Shown in pieces: positions 18,067-27,612 of a stretch of DNA of 64,000 nucleotides. Each line of letters opens with the position of its first letter. The stretch's first letter is position 1. A program made the translations under genes and the position numbers. The notes beneath the pieces were generated by a model. It was given only the letters and a program-made list of their open reading frames with translations, was not told the DNA's origin and ran no database searches. Source of the stretch: DASXKD01 sp963762735 (GTDB taxonomy: Bacteria; Actinomycetota; Actinomycetes; Streptosporangiales; Streptosporangiaceae); NCBI GenBank assembly GCA_963762735.1, contig CAVXMG010000001.1, forward strand, positions 1 to 64,000, read 5' to 3'.

Positions 18067-19176
18067 GTGAAGATCACCGCTATCCGGCTCGACCGGATGC
18101 GGCTGCCGCTGGACCCGCCCTTCGCCGCCGCCTGGGATCCGGTGCCCCGCCGCGCCTTCGACGCGACCCTGGTCCGGGTGGAGACCGACGAGGGCGTCAC
18201 CGGGTACGGCTCCGGCGACACGATGGACGGTTTCGCCGCCTACGAGGGCCTGTTCCTCGGCCGGGATCCGGGCCAGATCGCCCGGCACGTGCGGACGCTG
18301 GAGACGATCGGGTTCCACGCGTCCCGGTACTGGCCGCTGGAGGCGGCGCTGTGGGACATCGCCGGGAAGGCGGCGGGGCTGCCGGTGGCCGCCCTGTTCG
18401 GCGGGGCGGAGACGAAGATCCCGGCGTACGCGTCGTTCGGCGCGGACATCGGCCCGGCGCAGCGGGCGGACGCGGTGCTCGCCGCCCGGGAGGCCGGGTT
18501 CCGCGCGGTGAAGATCCGGATCGACCGCGGCGACACAGCCGCGGGACTGGCCGCCGTGCGGGCCGCCAGGGCGGCGGCCGGCGACCAGGTCGAGATCATC
18601 GTGGACCTCAACCAGGGCTGGCGCATGCCAGGGGACATCTCACCCGCGCTCGACGTGGCGGCCGTCGCCGCGCTCGCCGGCGAACTGCGCGACCTGGGCG
18701 TGCTCTGGCTGGAAGAGCCGCTGCCCGCCGGGGACACCGCCGGGATGCGGATGCTGCGGGAGCGGACCGGGATCCGGGTGGCCGGCGGGGAGATGGCCCG
18801 CACCCCGGCGGAGCTTCTCGACGCGATCGGGGCGGGCGCGCTGGATGTGGTGCAGCCCGACGCCGTGCTCGCCGTCGGCATGCTCCGGGCGCGCACGGTC
18901 GCCGAGTACGCGCTGCTGCGGCATCGCTGGTTCACTCCGCACACCTGGACCAACGGCCTGGGCCTGCTGGCGAACCTGCACCTGGTGGCGGGTGTCGGCG
19001 GCGGCCCCTATCTGGAGTTCCCGCTCGACCCGCCCGGCTGGACGGTGGCCCGCCGCGACTTCTTCCTCGCCGAGCCGGTGTCCGCCGACGCCAGCGGCTG
19101 CCTCAGCGTGCCGGACCGGCCCGGGCTGGGCGCGGTGATCGACGAGGACGCGGTCCGCCACTGGGCGGTGTCCTGA
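18067..19176 (+). CDS. Enolase-superfamily enzyme (mandelate racemase/muconate lactonizing family)
   Basis: A 369-residue protein with an N-terminal capping domain and a modified TIM barrel. Barrel landmarks are AVKIRID (the K-x-K/R acid-base position, near residue 155), metal ligands Asp in VDLNQGW, Glu in WLEEPLP and Glu in VAGGEMAR, then DVVQPDAVLAVG and the catalytic His in FTPHTWTNGLG. The His plus K-x-R arrangement places it in the mandelate-racemase subgroup (racemase or acid-sugar dehydratase) rather than the MLE/dipeptide-epimerase subgroup. Start GTG 18067 (VKITAIRLDR) matches the usual N-terminus. It is divergent from the peptide-type transporter. A shared substrate pathway is an inference from position only. 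Confidence 0.85.
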   Translation: MKITAIRLDRMRLPLDPPFAAAWDPVPRRAFDATLVRVETDEGVTGYGSGDTMDGFAAYEGLFLGRDPGQIARHVRTLETIGFHASRYWPLEAALWDIAGKAAGLPVAALFGGAETKIPAYASFGADIGPAQRADAVLAAREAGFRAVKIRIDRGDTAAGLAAVRAARAAAGDQVEIIVDLNQGWRMPGDISPALDVAAVAALAGELRDLGVLWLEEPLPAGDTAGMRMLRERTGIRVAGGEMARTPAELLDAIGAGALDVVQPDAVLAVGMLRARTVAEYALLRHRWFTPHTWTNGLGLLANLHLVAGVGGGPYLEFPLDPPGWTVARRDFFLAEPVSADASGCLSVPDRPGLGAVIDEDAVRHWAVS

Positions 19177-19311
19177 CCGCCGGCCGGGCAGATCTACCGG
19201 CAGGCCCGGGCGCGCTACGGCGACACCGGGGTGAGATGCTCCCGGTCAAGCCGCGGCCACACCGCCTAGCGCGGCAACACCGCCCAGCCTGGCCGCATCA
19301 CAGGAGTGACC

Positions 19312-20539
19312 ATGCCTCAGCCACTCACAGGCACCCGGATCCTGTACACGCCCCTGCCGGCCGCGCATTTCGGCGCGGGCACTATCGGCGCGCTGCCCGG
19401 AATCGTCCGGGGCACCGGCGGCCAGGCGGTGGCCCTGGTCACCGACGCGGCGCTGGCGGGCACCCCGGTCGTGGCCACCGCCAAGGCCGCGCTCACCGCC
19501 GACGGCCTGGCCGCTGCGGTGTTCACCGGCGTGCACCCCAACCCGACGACCGAGGACGTGGCGGCCGGCGCTGGGGAGGTGGCCGCGCTCGCCACCGGCG
19601 GCACCGCGGTGACGGTGGTCGCGGTGGGTGGCGGCTCAGTGATCGACGCCGCCAAGGGCATCGCGCTGGCCGCGGTCAACCCGCAGCGGGGCCGCGACCT
19701 CGACTACCGCGGCACGTTCGCCCGCGCCGCGCTCCCCTGATGCCGTGCCCACCACCGCCGGGACCGCGCGGATACGAACGCCGGCCGAAGTCCGACGGGC
19801 AGGCAGGCCGAAGTTCTACGTCGGCCACGCCAGCACGCTGCGGCCGCCGCGATCCTCGACCCGGACCTGACCCTGGGCCTGCCGCCGACCGGCACCGGCG
19901 CGACCGGGATCGACGCGCTCAGCGCACGCCCTGGAGTCGTACCTGTCCCGGCGCGCCAACCCGTGGGCGTGACGGCTATCGCCCTCGGATGCCAGGTCAT
20001 GGGGATGGTCTCGGCCGACAGTGCCGCACGGCCGTGGCCTTCGGCGCGGACCGGAGAGGCGCGGTCCCAGAGGCTGCTGGCGGCGCCATCGGCCGGGGCC
20101 GCCATGGCCAGCACCGGATCATTGGCATCTGAGCACGCCATCGGCCACCGCTGGGCGGCAGGAGGTACGGCATCGCGCACGGGGCCAATAACCTGTCGCG
20201 TGGCACTGGGACGGCACCCGCTGGACCTGCTGCCCTTCCCTCGCCCACGTGCCCAGGGTCAGCGCGCTGGCCGATGTGGCCGCGTTCAGCCCGGCAGGCT
20301 GGGCCGCGGGGTACGCCGCCACCAAGAATTGCGGCAACGCTGCAGGCCGCCATCGACGCGGTCACCGCGCTGCGCGGCAGCGTGGGCCTGACCGGCCACC
20401 CTGGCCGCCTTTGGCGTCACCGAGGCGGATTCCTGCGGATCGGCGCCGATGCCCTGGACGACGAGGTGCTCGGCGGAACACGCCGCGAATGCCCGGCGCC
20501 GCCGACATCGCCGCCATCCTCACCGCCGCCCAGGAGTAG
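19312..20539 (+). pseudogene. Iron-containing alcohol dehydrogenase, heavily disrupted
   Basis: The first 143 codons are good: an ATG after AGGAG, the segment HFGAGTIGALPG, and the NAD-binding VVAVGGGSVIDAAKG. The frame then stops at 19740. Recognisable later pieces occur in scattered frames: RPKFYVGHASTL near 19800, ILDPDLTLGLPPTGTGATG near 19860, ALESYLSRRANPW near 19935, MASTGSLASEHAIGH near 20105 (normally the metal-binding G-x-x-HAxGH), and the tail ADIAAILTAAQE ending at 20539. The family reduces aldehydes or oxidises alcohols using Fe2+ or Zn2+, or acts as maleylacetate reductase. At least five indels would be needed to restore it. Confidence 0.75.
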
Positions 20540-20692
20540 CCGCGCCCGAGTCGAACTGCGCCTCCAGGTGCGCGGCGCTCTGCTGGTGCACTGCGACAGG
20601 TCCGCAGCGGTGCACGAGTCCTGGCCCGCCGCTTCTGGCCCGCGACGGGCTGCCCTGGGATGATGAAGCCTGACACTCGACGAGGAGGGGTC

Positions 20693-22388
20693 ATGGATTC
20701 CGCCAACGCTGGTTCCCCGTCCGGTCCCCGCCCGGTCCGCGCCCCGCGCGGCACCGGCCTGAGCTGCCGGGGCTGGCCACAGGAAGCGGCCATGCGGATG
20801 CTCATGAACAACCTTGACCCCGAGGTGGCCGAGCACCCCGACCAGCTCGTTGTCTATGGCGGGTCCGGGCGCGCCGCACGGAGCTGGGCCAGCCTACGAC
20901 GCGATCGTATCGACACTAAAAACCCTGGCCGGGGACGAGACGCTGCTCGTCCAGTCCGGCAAACCGGTCGGGGTGATGCGCACGCACGAGTGGGCGCCCC
21001 GGGTGCTCATCGCCAACTCGCTGCTGGTGCCGCAGTGGGCGACCTGGGAGGAGTTCCGGCGGCTTGAGTCGCTGGGGCTGACCATGTTCGGCCAGATGAC
21101 GGCCGGCTCGTGGATCTACATCGGCACGCAGGGCATCCTCCAGGGGACCTACGAGACGTTCGCCGCGGTGGCGGAGAAGCGGTTCGGCGGCACGCTGGCC
21201 GGCACGATCACGCTGACCGCGGGCCTGGGCGGGATGGGCGGCGCGCAGCCGCTGGCGGTGACGATGAACGGCGGGGTCGCGATCTGCATCGACTGTGACC
21301 CGTCCCGGATCGCCCGGCGGATCGAGCACGGCTACCTCGACGTGGCCGCCGACGACCTCTCCGACGCGCTGCGCCGGGCGGAGGCCGCGCGGGACGCGGG
21401 CGAGCCGCTGTCGATCGGGCTGCTCGGCAACGCCGCCGACCTGGTGCCTGCCCTGCTGGCCATGGGCGCGCCGATCGACGTGGTCACCGACCAGACCTCG
21501 GCCCACGACCCGCTGACCTACCTGCCGCGCGGGGTGGCGTTCGAGGACATGGCGGCGCTGCGGGCCGAGGACCCGGCCGGGTTCACCACCAGGGCGCGCG
21601 AGTCGATGGCCGCCCACGTGGCCGCCATGGTCGGCTTCCTCGACGCGGGCGCGGAGGTGTTCGACTACGGCAACTCGATCCGCGGCGAGGCGGAGGCGGC
21701 CGGTTACTCGCGCGCGTTCGCCTTCCCCGGCTTCGTCCCCGCCTACATCCGGCCGCTGTTCTGCCAGGGCAAGGGGCCGTTCCGGTGGGCGGCGCTGTCC
21801 GGCGACCCGGACGACATCGCGGTCACCGACCGCACCATCCTCGACCTGTTCCCCGACAACGAGCCGCTGGCCAGGTGGATCCGGATGGCCAGGGAGAAGG
21901 TGCGCTTCCAGGGGCTGCCCGCGCGGATCTGCTGGCTCGGCTACGGCGAGCGGCACCTGGCCGGGCTGGCGTTCAACGACCTGGTGGCCCGCGGTGAGGT
22001 GCGGGCGCCGATCGTGCTTGGACGCGACCACCTGGACTGCGGCTCGGTCGCCTCGCCGTACCGGGAGACCGAGGCCATGGCCGACGGCTCCGACGCGATC
22101 GCCGACTGGCCGATCCTCAACGCTCTGGTCAACACGGCCTCGGGCGCGTCCTGGGTGAGCGTGCACCACGGCGGGGGGGTCGGCATCGGCCGGTCCATCC
22201 ACGCCGGGCAGGTCTGCGTCGCCGACGGCACCCCGCTGGCCGGGGCCAAACTGGAACGCGTCCTCACCAACGACCCGGGCATGGGCGTGATCCGCCACGT
22301 CGACGCGGGTTACGACGAGGCGGCCGAGGTGGCCCGCGACCGGGGCGTGCGCGTCCCCATGTCCGAGCATCCCGGCCCGGCGTCGTGA
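20693..22388 (+). pseudogene. hutU: Urocanate hydratase, one frameshift near the N-terminus
   Basis: Urocanase converts urocanate to 4-imidazolone-5-propionate using tightly bound NAD+ as an electrophile. The N-terminal frame starts at ATG 20693 after GAGGAGGGG and reads the standard RGTGLSCRGWPQEAAMRML and DQLVVYGGSGRAARSWA. One extra base near 20893 shifts the frame, after which AYDAIVSTLKTL continues to the stop. The NAD-binding glycine segment (TAGLGGMGGAQPLAV) and the active-site DHLDCGSVASPYRETE with its conserved Cys are intact, as is the C-terminal HHGGGVGIGRSIHAG. Total length of about 565 residues matches the family. The stop overlaps the next start (GTGA). Confidence 0.9.
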
Positions 22389-23642
22389 CCGCGGCGGGCC
22401 GCGGCGTGAGCTTCGCTGCGCTGTGGGAGTCGCTGCTCCCGCTCGGCCGGGACGCCGGCACCGGTGGTTACCGGCGGTTCTCCTGGACGCCGGCTGACGC
22501 GGAATGCCGCCGCTGGTTCTTCACTACCGCAGCCGAACGAGGGCCTCAGGGCCGATCACCGACCGCAACGGCAACCTGTGGGCGTGGTGGGACGTCCCTG
22601 GGGCGCATCCCGGGGCGGGCCCGGGCGGGGCCGTGGTCACCGGGAGTCACCTGGATTCGGTGCCGGACGGTGGCGCCTTCGACGGGCCGCTCGGGGTGGT
22701 GACCGCGTTCGCCGCGATCGACCTGCTGCGCGAGCACGGGAACGGCCCCGGTGCGGCCGCTGGCGGTGGCGGCGTTCTGCGAGGAGGAGGGGGCCAGGTT
22801 CGGCGTGGCCTGCCTCGGCAGCCGGCTGCTGGCCGGGGCGATCGAGCCGGCCAGGGCCCGGGCGCTGACCGACTCCGGCGGCACCACGTTCGCCGAGGCG
22901 ATGACCGCCGCCGGGCAGGACCCCGCGTCCCTCGGCCCGGACCCCGGCGCTGGTCGCGGGCATCGGCGCGTACGTGGAACTGCACATCGAGCAGGGCCGC
23001 GCGCTCGCGGACCTGGACGCCGCGATCGGGGTGGCGGCGCGGATCTGGCCGCATGGCCGGTGGCGGCTGACGTTCACCGGGCGCGCCGACCACGCCGGGA
23101 CCACCAGGCTCGGCGACCGCCGCGATCCGATGCTGGCGGCTGCCGCCACGATCCTGGCCGCGCGCGGTGCCGCGGCCCGGCACGGGGCGCTGGCCACGGT
23201 CGGCAAGCTGACCGTGGACCCGGGCGCGGTCAACGCGATCAGTTCGTCGGTGACCGCCTGGCTGGACGCCCGGGCGCCGGACGAGGCCCGGCTGCACGCG
23301 GTCGTGGACGACGTGCTGACGCAGGCCCGCACCGCCGCGGTGGCCCATGGCGTGGGCCTGGACCACGCCCAGGAGTCGGTCACGCCCGCCGTGGACTTCG
23401 ACGCCGCGCTGCGCGACCGGATGGTGGCCACCCTGGCCGCCGCCGGGATTCCGGCCCCGGTGCTGCCCACCGGGGCCGGCCATGACGCCGGGGTGCTGGC
23501 CGCGCAGGTGCCGGCCGGCATGCTTTTCGTGCGCAACCCGACCGGGGTCTCCCATTCGCCCGCCGAGCACGCGGAACCGGGGGACTGCGCCACCGGGGTG
23601 ACCGCACTGGCCGCCGTGCTTGCGGACCTGGCATGCCGCTGA
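22385..23642 (+). pseudogene. M20-family amidohydrolase (allantoate amidohydrolase/N-carbamoyl amino acid hydrolase type), three frameshifts
   Basis: A zinc peptidase-fold hydrolase of about 418 residues. Metal and catalytic segments are present in order: GSHLDSVPDGGAFDGPLGV, CEEEGARFG, VELHIEQGRALADL, the lid-domain GRADHAGTTRLGDRRD and NPTGVSHSPAEHAEPGD. They lie in different frames with changes near 22535, 22745 and 22945. Relatives hydrolyse allantoate, N-carbamoyl-L-amino acids or ureidoglycolate. Position between hutU and hutF suggests that it acts on N-formyl- or N-carbamoyl-glutamate, replacing HutG. That is inference. The end overlaps hutF by 10 bp. Confidence 0.8.
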
Positions 23643-25086
23643 CCCCGGATGCCGTTCGCCGCTGGCACGCCGAACTCGCCTGGCTGCCCGGGCTGGGGGT
23701 GCACTCCGGGGTGCTCATCGAGGCGGGCGGCCAGCATTTCACCGCGGTGACTCCCGGTGTCGCGCCCGGCGACTGCCCCCCGGGCACGGTGCGCCTGCCC
23801 GGCTTCACGCTGCCGGGGCTGGCGAACGCGCACTCGCACGCGTTCCACCGCGCGCTGCGCGGGGCCGCGCAGGCCGGGCAGGGCACGTTCTGGACCTGGC
23901 GGGAGCGGATGTACCAGGTCGCCGGGCGGCTGCAGCCCGACAGCTACCTGGCGCTGGCCAGGGCCGTGTACGCGGAGATGGCGCTGGCCGGGATCACCTG
24001 CGTGGGGGAGTTCCACTACCTGCACCACGACGCCGGCGGTGCCCGCTACCGCGACCCCAACCAGATGGGCCTGGCGCTGATCGAGGCGGCCGCGCAGGCC
24101 GGGCTGCGGATCACCCTGCTCGACACCTGCTACCTGCGCGGCGGGCTGGCCGCCGACGGTTCACCGATCGCGCTGTCGGGCGCGCAGGAGCGGTTCTCCG
24201 ACGGCGACGGGGCACGGTGGGCGGAGCGGGCCGGTGAGCTTGGCTGGGACGAACACGGGATGCTCGGCGCCCATGCCCGCGCCGGGGTGGCGATCCACTC
24301 GGTGCGGGCGGTGCCGCCGGACCAGATGCCGCCGGTGGTCGCCTGGTCGCACGCCTATCGGTGCGCCGCTGCACGCGCACCTGTCCGAGCAGCCCGCGGA
24401 GAACGAGGCGTGCCTGGCCGCCTACGGCGTCACCCCGGCCCGGCTGCTTGACCAGGCCGGTGCCCTGGGCCCGCGCAGCACGGTGGTGCACGCCACCCAT
24501 CTCACCGCCGGCGACATCGGGCTGCTCGGCGGCAGCCGGACCGTGGCCTGCTTCTGCCCGACCACCGAGGCCGACCTGGCCGACGGGATCGGCCCGGCCC
24601 GGGCGCTGGCCGACGCGGGCTGCCCGCTGAGCCTGGGCAGCGACAGCCACGCGGTGGTCGACCTGCTGGCGGAGGCCAGGCTGGTGGAGATGGGGGAGCG
24701 GCTGGCGGGCGGCAGGCGCGGATCGTTTCCGCGCGGCGGAACTGGCCACCGCGGCGACCGTGGCCGGGCATGCCTGCCTGGGCTGGCCGGAGGCCGGGGA
24801 GATCGCCCCCGGCGCCCTCGCCGACCTGGTGACCGTGGCGCTGGACACCCCGCGGCTGGCCGGCATCCAGGCCGGCACCGCGCTGGAGTCGGTGATCTTC
24901 GCCGGGTCCGCCGCCGACGTGCGCAACGTGGTGATCAGCGGCCGGGACGTGGTGGCCGGGGGCCGGCACCTGCTCGTGGACGACGTCCCGGCGGCGCTGG
25001 ATGCCGCGATCGCCCCCCTGCTCAGCCCGCCGAACAAGGGCAGTTTGCCCAGCGATGCACGGCCCGGAACCGTTACGGGCTGGTGA
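23633..25086 (+). pseudogene. hutF: Formimidoylglutamate deiminase, two frameshifts
   Basis: An amidohydrolase-superfamily enzyme converting N-formimidoyl-L-glutamate to N-formyl-L-glutamate and ammonia. The metal-binding NAHSHAFHRALRG (H-x-H) lies near residue 65. HAHLSEQPAENEAC holds a further active-site His, HATHLT the next, and SDSHAVVDLLAEARL the catalytic Asp. The C-terminal EIAPGALADLVTV closes the beta-sandwich domain. The frame shifts near 24360 and near 24725; on each side the sequence is typical. Expected length (about 480 residues) is met. The pathway is the five-step hut route with HutF rather than direct formiminoglutamase. Confidence 0.88.
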
Positions 25087-25137
25087 TGCCAGCCCCCACC
25101 GGGCAAGCCCGCCCCTACGCGCGGGCCACGGGAATGT

Positions 25138-25153
25138 AGTTCAAATTTGAACT
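25138..25153. promoter_or_regulatory. 16-bp perfect palindrome (MarR-like operator)
   Basis: AGTTCAAATTTGAACT is fully self-complementary and AT-rich in a very GC-rich background. It lies 49 bp upstream of the extradiol dioxygenase start, where a promoter is expected. The TTCAAATTTGAA core resembles sites bound by MarR-family repressors. No MarR gene is present in the window. Confidence 0.5.
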
Positions 25154-25201
25154 GTTATCCCGGGCAGAATGAGTGGACCGGTTGGCGCGAGGAGGATCGC
25201 G

Positions 25202-26032
25202 ATGTCTGACATGACGGCAGCGACGGGTGCGACGGAGGCCGTCACGCCACAGCGTGGCTGGGCCGGCGGGCGGATGCCAGCGATCTACCTGAGCCATGGG
25301 GCGCCGCCGCTGGCCGATGACAGCCTGTGGACCGGTCAGCTGGCCGGCTGGTCGGCCGCGCTGCCCAAGCCGTCCTCGGTGCTCATGGTGTCCGCGCACT
25401 GGGAGGCCGCGCCGCTGGCGCTCGGCGCCACCGAGACCGTGCCGCTGGTCTACGACTTCTGGGGCTTCCCGGACAGGTACTACCAGGTGACCTACCCGGC
25501 GCCCGGCGCGCCGGGGCTGGCCGATGACGTCCGCAAGCTGCTCCGCGCCGCGGGCACTCCGGTGGCGGACCTGCCCGGCCGCGGCCTGGACCACGGTGCC
25601 TACGTGCCCCTGGTCGAGATGTACCCGCAGGCCGACGTGCCCGTGCTGCAGATCTCGATGCCCAGCCTGGACCCGAAGGAACTGTTCGAGGTCGGGCGCA
25701 GGCTCGCCCCGTTGCGCGACGACGGCGTGCTGATCGTGGGCAGCGGGTTCTTCACCCACAACCTGCGCGCGATGAGCATGGACGGCTCGGTGCCCACGGT
25801 GATGGCGGAGTTCGACCACTGGGGCCAGGAGGTGCTGGCCCACGGCGACCTCGACGCGCTCATGGACTTCCAGCACAAGGCACCGGCCGCCCGGCTGGCA
25901 CATCCGCGCACCGAGCACTTCGCGCCGCTGTTCGTCACGCTCGGGGCCGCCGCGGGCGACCTGTCCGGGGCGCGCACGGTCATCGACGGCTTCTGGCTCG
26001 GCCTGGCCAAGCGCTCCATCGAGATCGCCTGA
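25202..26032 (+). CDS. Class III extradiol ring-cleavage dioxygenase (DODA/YgiD type)
   Basis: A 276-residue LigB-superfamily enzyme. Metal and acid-base histidines are visible in YLSHGAPPL, VSAHWEAAP, LDHGAYVPL and GFFTHNLRAM. The YDFWGFPDRYYQ segment is characteristic of the YgiD/4,5-DOPA-dioxygenase-extradiol group. Members open catecholic rings or act on quinone-like compounds; the natural substrate of bacterial members is usually unknown. Start 25202 follows GAGGAGG at good spacing. A MarR-like palindrome precedes it, consistent with induction by a phenolic compound (inference). It is not part of histidine degradation although it sits within that region. Confidence 0.85.
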   Translation: MSDMTAATGATEAVTPQRGWAGGRMPAIYLSHGAPPLADDSLWTGQLAGWSAALPKPSSVLMVSAHWEAAPLALGATETVPLVYDFWGFPDRYYQVTYPAPGAPGLADDVRKLLRAAGTPVADLPGRGLDHGAYVPLVEMYPQADVPVLQISMPSLDPKELFEVGRRLAPLRDDGVLIVGSGFFTHNLRAMSMDGSVPTVMAEFDHWGQEVLAHGDLDALMDFQHKAPAARLAHPRTEHFAPLFVTLGAAAGDLSGARTVIDGFWLGLAKRSIEIA

Positions 26033-26116
26033 TGGGGTGCTGCCCGGCTCATGACCTCATCGCCGGCCTCGACGCAGGCGAGGGAGTGACTGGAATCCGT
26101 GCATCCGCGGCCGCGG

Positions 26117-26677
26117 TCAGGGCGTGGTGTAGATCACCTGCACCCCGATCGGATCGACAGCGCCGCCGCAGTTGACCACCTCCACGTAGTACGTGTAGCC
26201 ACTGTTGTCGATCAGGCCGTCGTGAACGGTCGTCGTGCTGAACTGGCGGACCAGGCCGGTCGCCCCGCTGGACTGGGCGTGGGCCACGTTGACGAGATTG
26301 CCGAAGACCGTCAGCCCCGCCGAGATGTTCTTCCGGAGGACGAAGGCGGCGGCGTCGTTGCTGGCGTCGTTGTCGAGCAGGGTGAAGGTGAGCCCGGTGA
26401 TGGTCGCCTGGTCGGGCAGCGACAGCGGGGCGAGATAGCTGCCCGCGCCACCCACCAGCGCACCGTTTCTCTCGGTGCCCTGGACCGGGGCTACCTGTGC
26501 GCCACAGAACGGAGCGGTCGGTCCGTTGTGGGTGGAGCCTGCTACCTGCACGAACGTGGCAACAGGGATCGTGATGGCGTGCGTGGTGGCCCCGGCCGCC
26601 GCCGTGTTGCTCGCCACCATCCACCCGGTGAGCGCCAGGGCGCTCGCCGTCGCGGCAATACCTATGAGGCGTTTCAC
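26117..26677 (-). CDS. Secreted protein of unknown function
   Basis: A 186-residue protein. The start is GTG 26677 (VKRLIGIAATASALALTG) because it follows GAGGAGG and opens a clear signal peptide with probable cleavage near NTAAAGA. The mature part is beta-rich (ITGLTFTLLDNDASNDAAA, GYTYYVEVVNCGG) with two cysteines that could form a disulfide. It resembles small secreted beta-sandwich proteins of actinobacteria, but no named family is recognised. It stands alone on the minus strand with 84 bp to the dioxygenase gene end. Confidence 0.65.
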   Translation of the reverse strand: MKRLIGIAATASALALTGWMVASNTAAAGATTHAITIPVATFVQVAGSTHNGPTAPFCGAQVAPVQGTERNGALVGGAGSYLAPLSLPDQATITGLTFTLLDNDASNDAAAFVLRKNISAGLTVFGNLVNVAHAQSSGATGLVRQFSTTTVHDGLIDNSGYTYYVEVVNCGGAVDPIGVQVIYTTP

Positions 26678-26853
26678 TGATCGCCACCTCCTCGGGGGTT
26701 CGGTGGGAACAATCGTGCGGTGGCCCCCGTGGCTGGTTCTAGGGTCATTCGTCACTAGCAGTGCCAGCAGGCCTGGCGGGCCCGGCTAGCCGGTGCGCAC
26801 GCCGTGGCTGACCGGAAGTAGCACCGGGTCCGAATCCCGGCTAGCTTTCCAGC

Positions 26854-27612
26854 ATGGTGTCGTCAGGTGGCCCGTCCGGCCGAACGAACCCGGCCGGCCA
26901 GCGGAACCCGGCCCGGGGACGGTGGGATCTGGGGGCGGGGGACGCGGAATCGGTGCTGGCCGAGGCGCGCAAGGCGTTCTTCGTCATGGCTGGCGTCCTG
27001 GCGGTCCTGTGGATCATCCAGATCGCGAACTGGGCCGACCACTACCAGCTCACCCTGGACTACGGGATCCGGCCGCGCGACATCACCAGCCTGCCGAACA
27101 TCTTCAGCGCGCCGTTCCTGCACTTCAGCTGGGCCCACATCGAGGGGAACTCGGGGCCGCTGTTCATCTTCGGCTTCCTCGCCGCCTACCGGGGCGTGAA
27201 GAAGTTCGTCTTCGTGACCATCCTGGTCGTGCTCACCAGCGGCCTGACCGCCTGGATCGCCGAGCCCGCGAACACCGTCGGCGCCGGGGCCAGCGGAGTG
27301 GTGTTCGGCTACTTCGGCTACATCATGGTCCGGGGATTCTTCGACCGGCACCCGATCGACATGATCATCGGGGCGATCATGGCGCTCTGCTTCGCCTACC
27401 AGTTCACCGTGCTGCTGCCCAAGGCCGGGATCGGCTGGCAGGCGCACATCGGCGGCCTGGCCGGCGGGGTGGCGGCCGGCTGGATCTTCCGGGACCGCCG
27501 CCCCAAGGCCGCCAAACCTGACCCGGCGACCGGGACGGCCGGGCTGAACTTCCCCGGCACCCAGCCGGGCATGACCCGCAGGCCCGGCGATCCGGGCCGC
27601 TCCGCGCCGTGA
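26854..27612 (+). CDS. Rhomboid-family intramembrane serine protease
   Basis: A 252-residue membrane protease. After a polar N-terminus come hydrophobic helices at about 42-58, 101-111 and 117-133. The catalytic Ser147 sits in GAGASGVVFGYFGY (G-x-S-G), and His198 in QAHIGGLAGGV completes the Ser-His dyad. HFSWAHIEGNSGPL is the family's H-x2-x-H-x-x-x-N region on the second helix. Substrates are single-pass membrane proteins; none can be named here. There is no obvious ribosome-binding site before ATG 26854, so a leaderless transcript or a slightly different start is possible. Its stop overlaps the hutI start by 4 bp. Confidence 0.85.
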   Translation: MVSSGGPSGRTNPAGQRNPARGRWDLGAGDAESVLAEARKAFFVMAGVLAVLWIIQIANWADHYQLTLDYGIRPRDITSLPNIFSAPFLHFSWAHIEGNSGPLFIFGFLAAYRGVKKFVFVTILVVLTSGLTAWIAEPANTVGAGASGVVFGYFGYIMVRGFFDRHPIDMIIGAIMALCFAYQFTVLLPKAGIGWQAHIGGLAGGVAAGWIFRDRRPKAAKPDPATGTAGLNFPGTQPGMTRRPGDPGRSAP

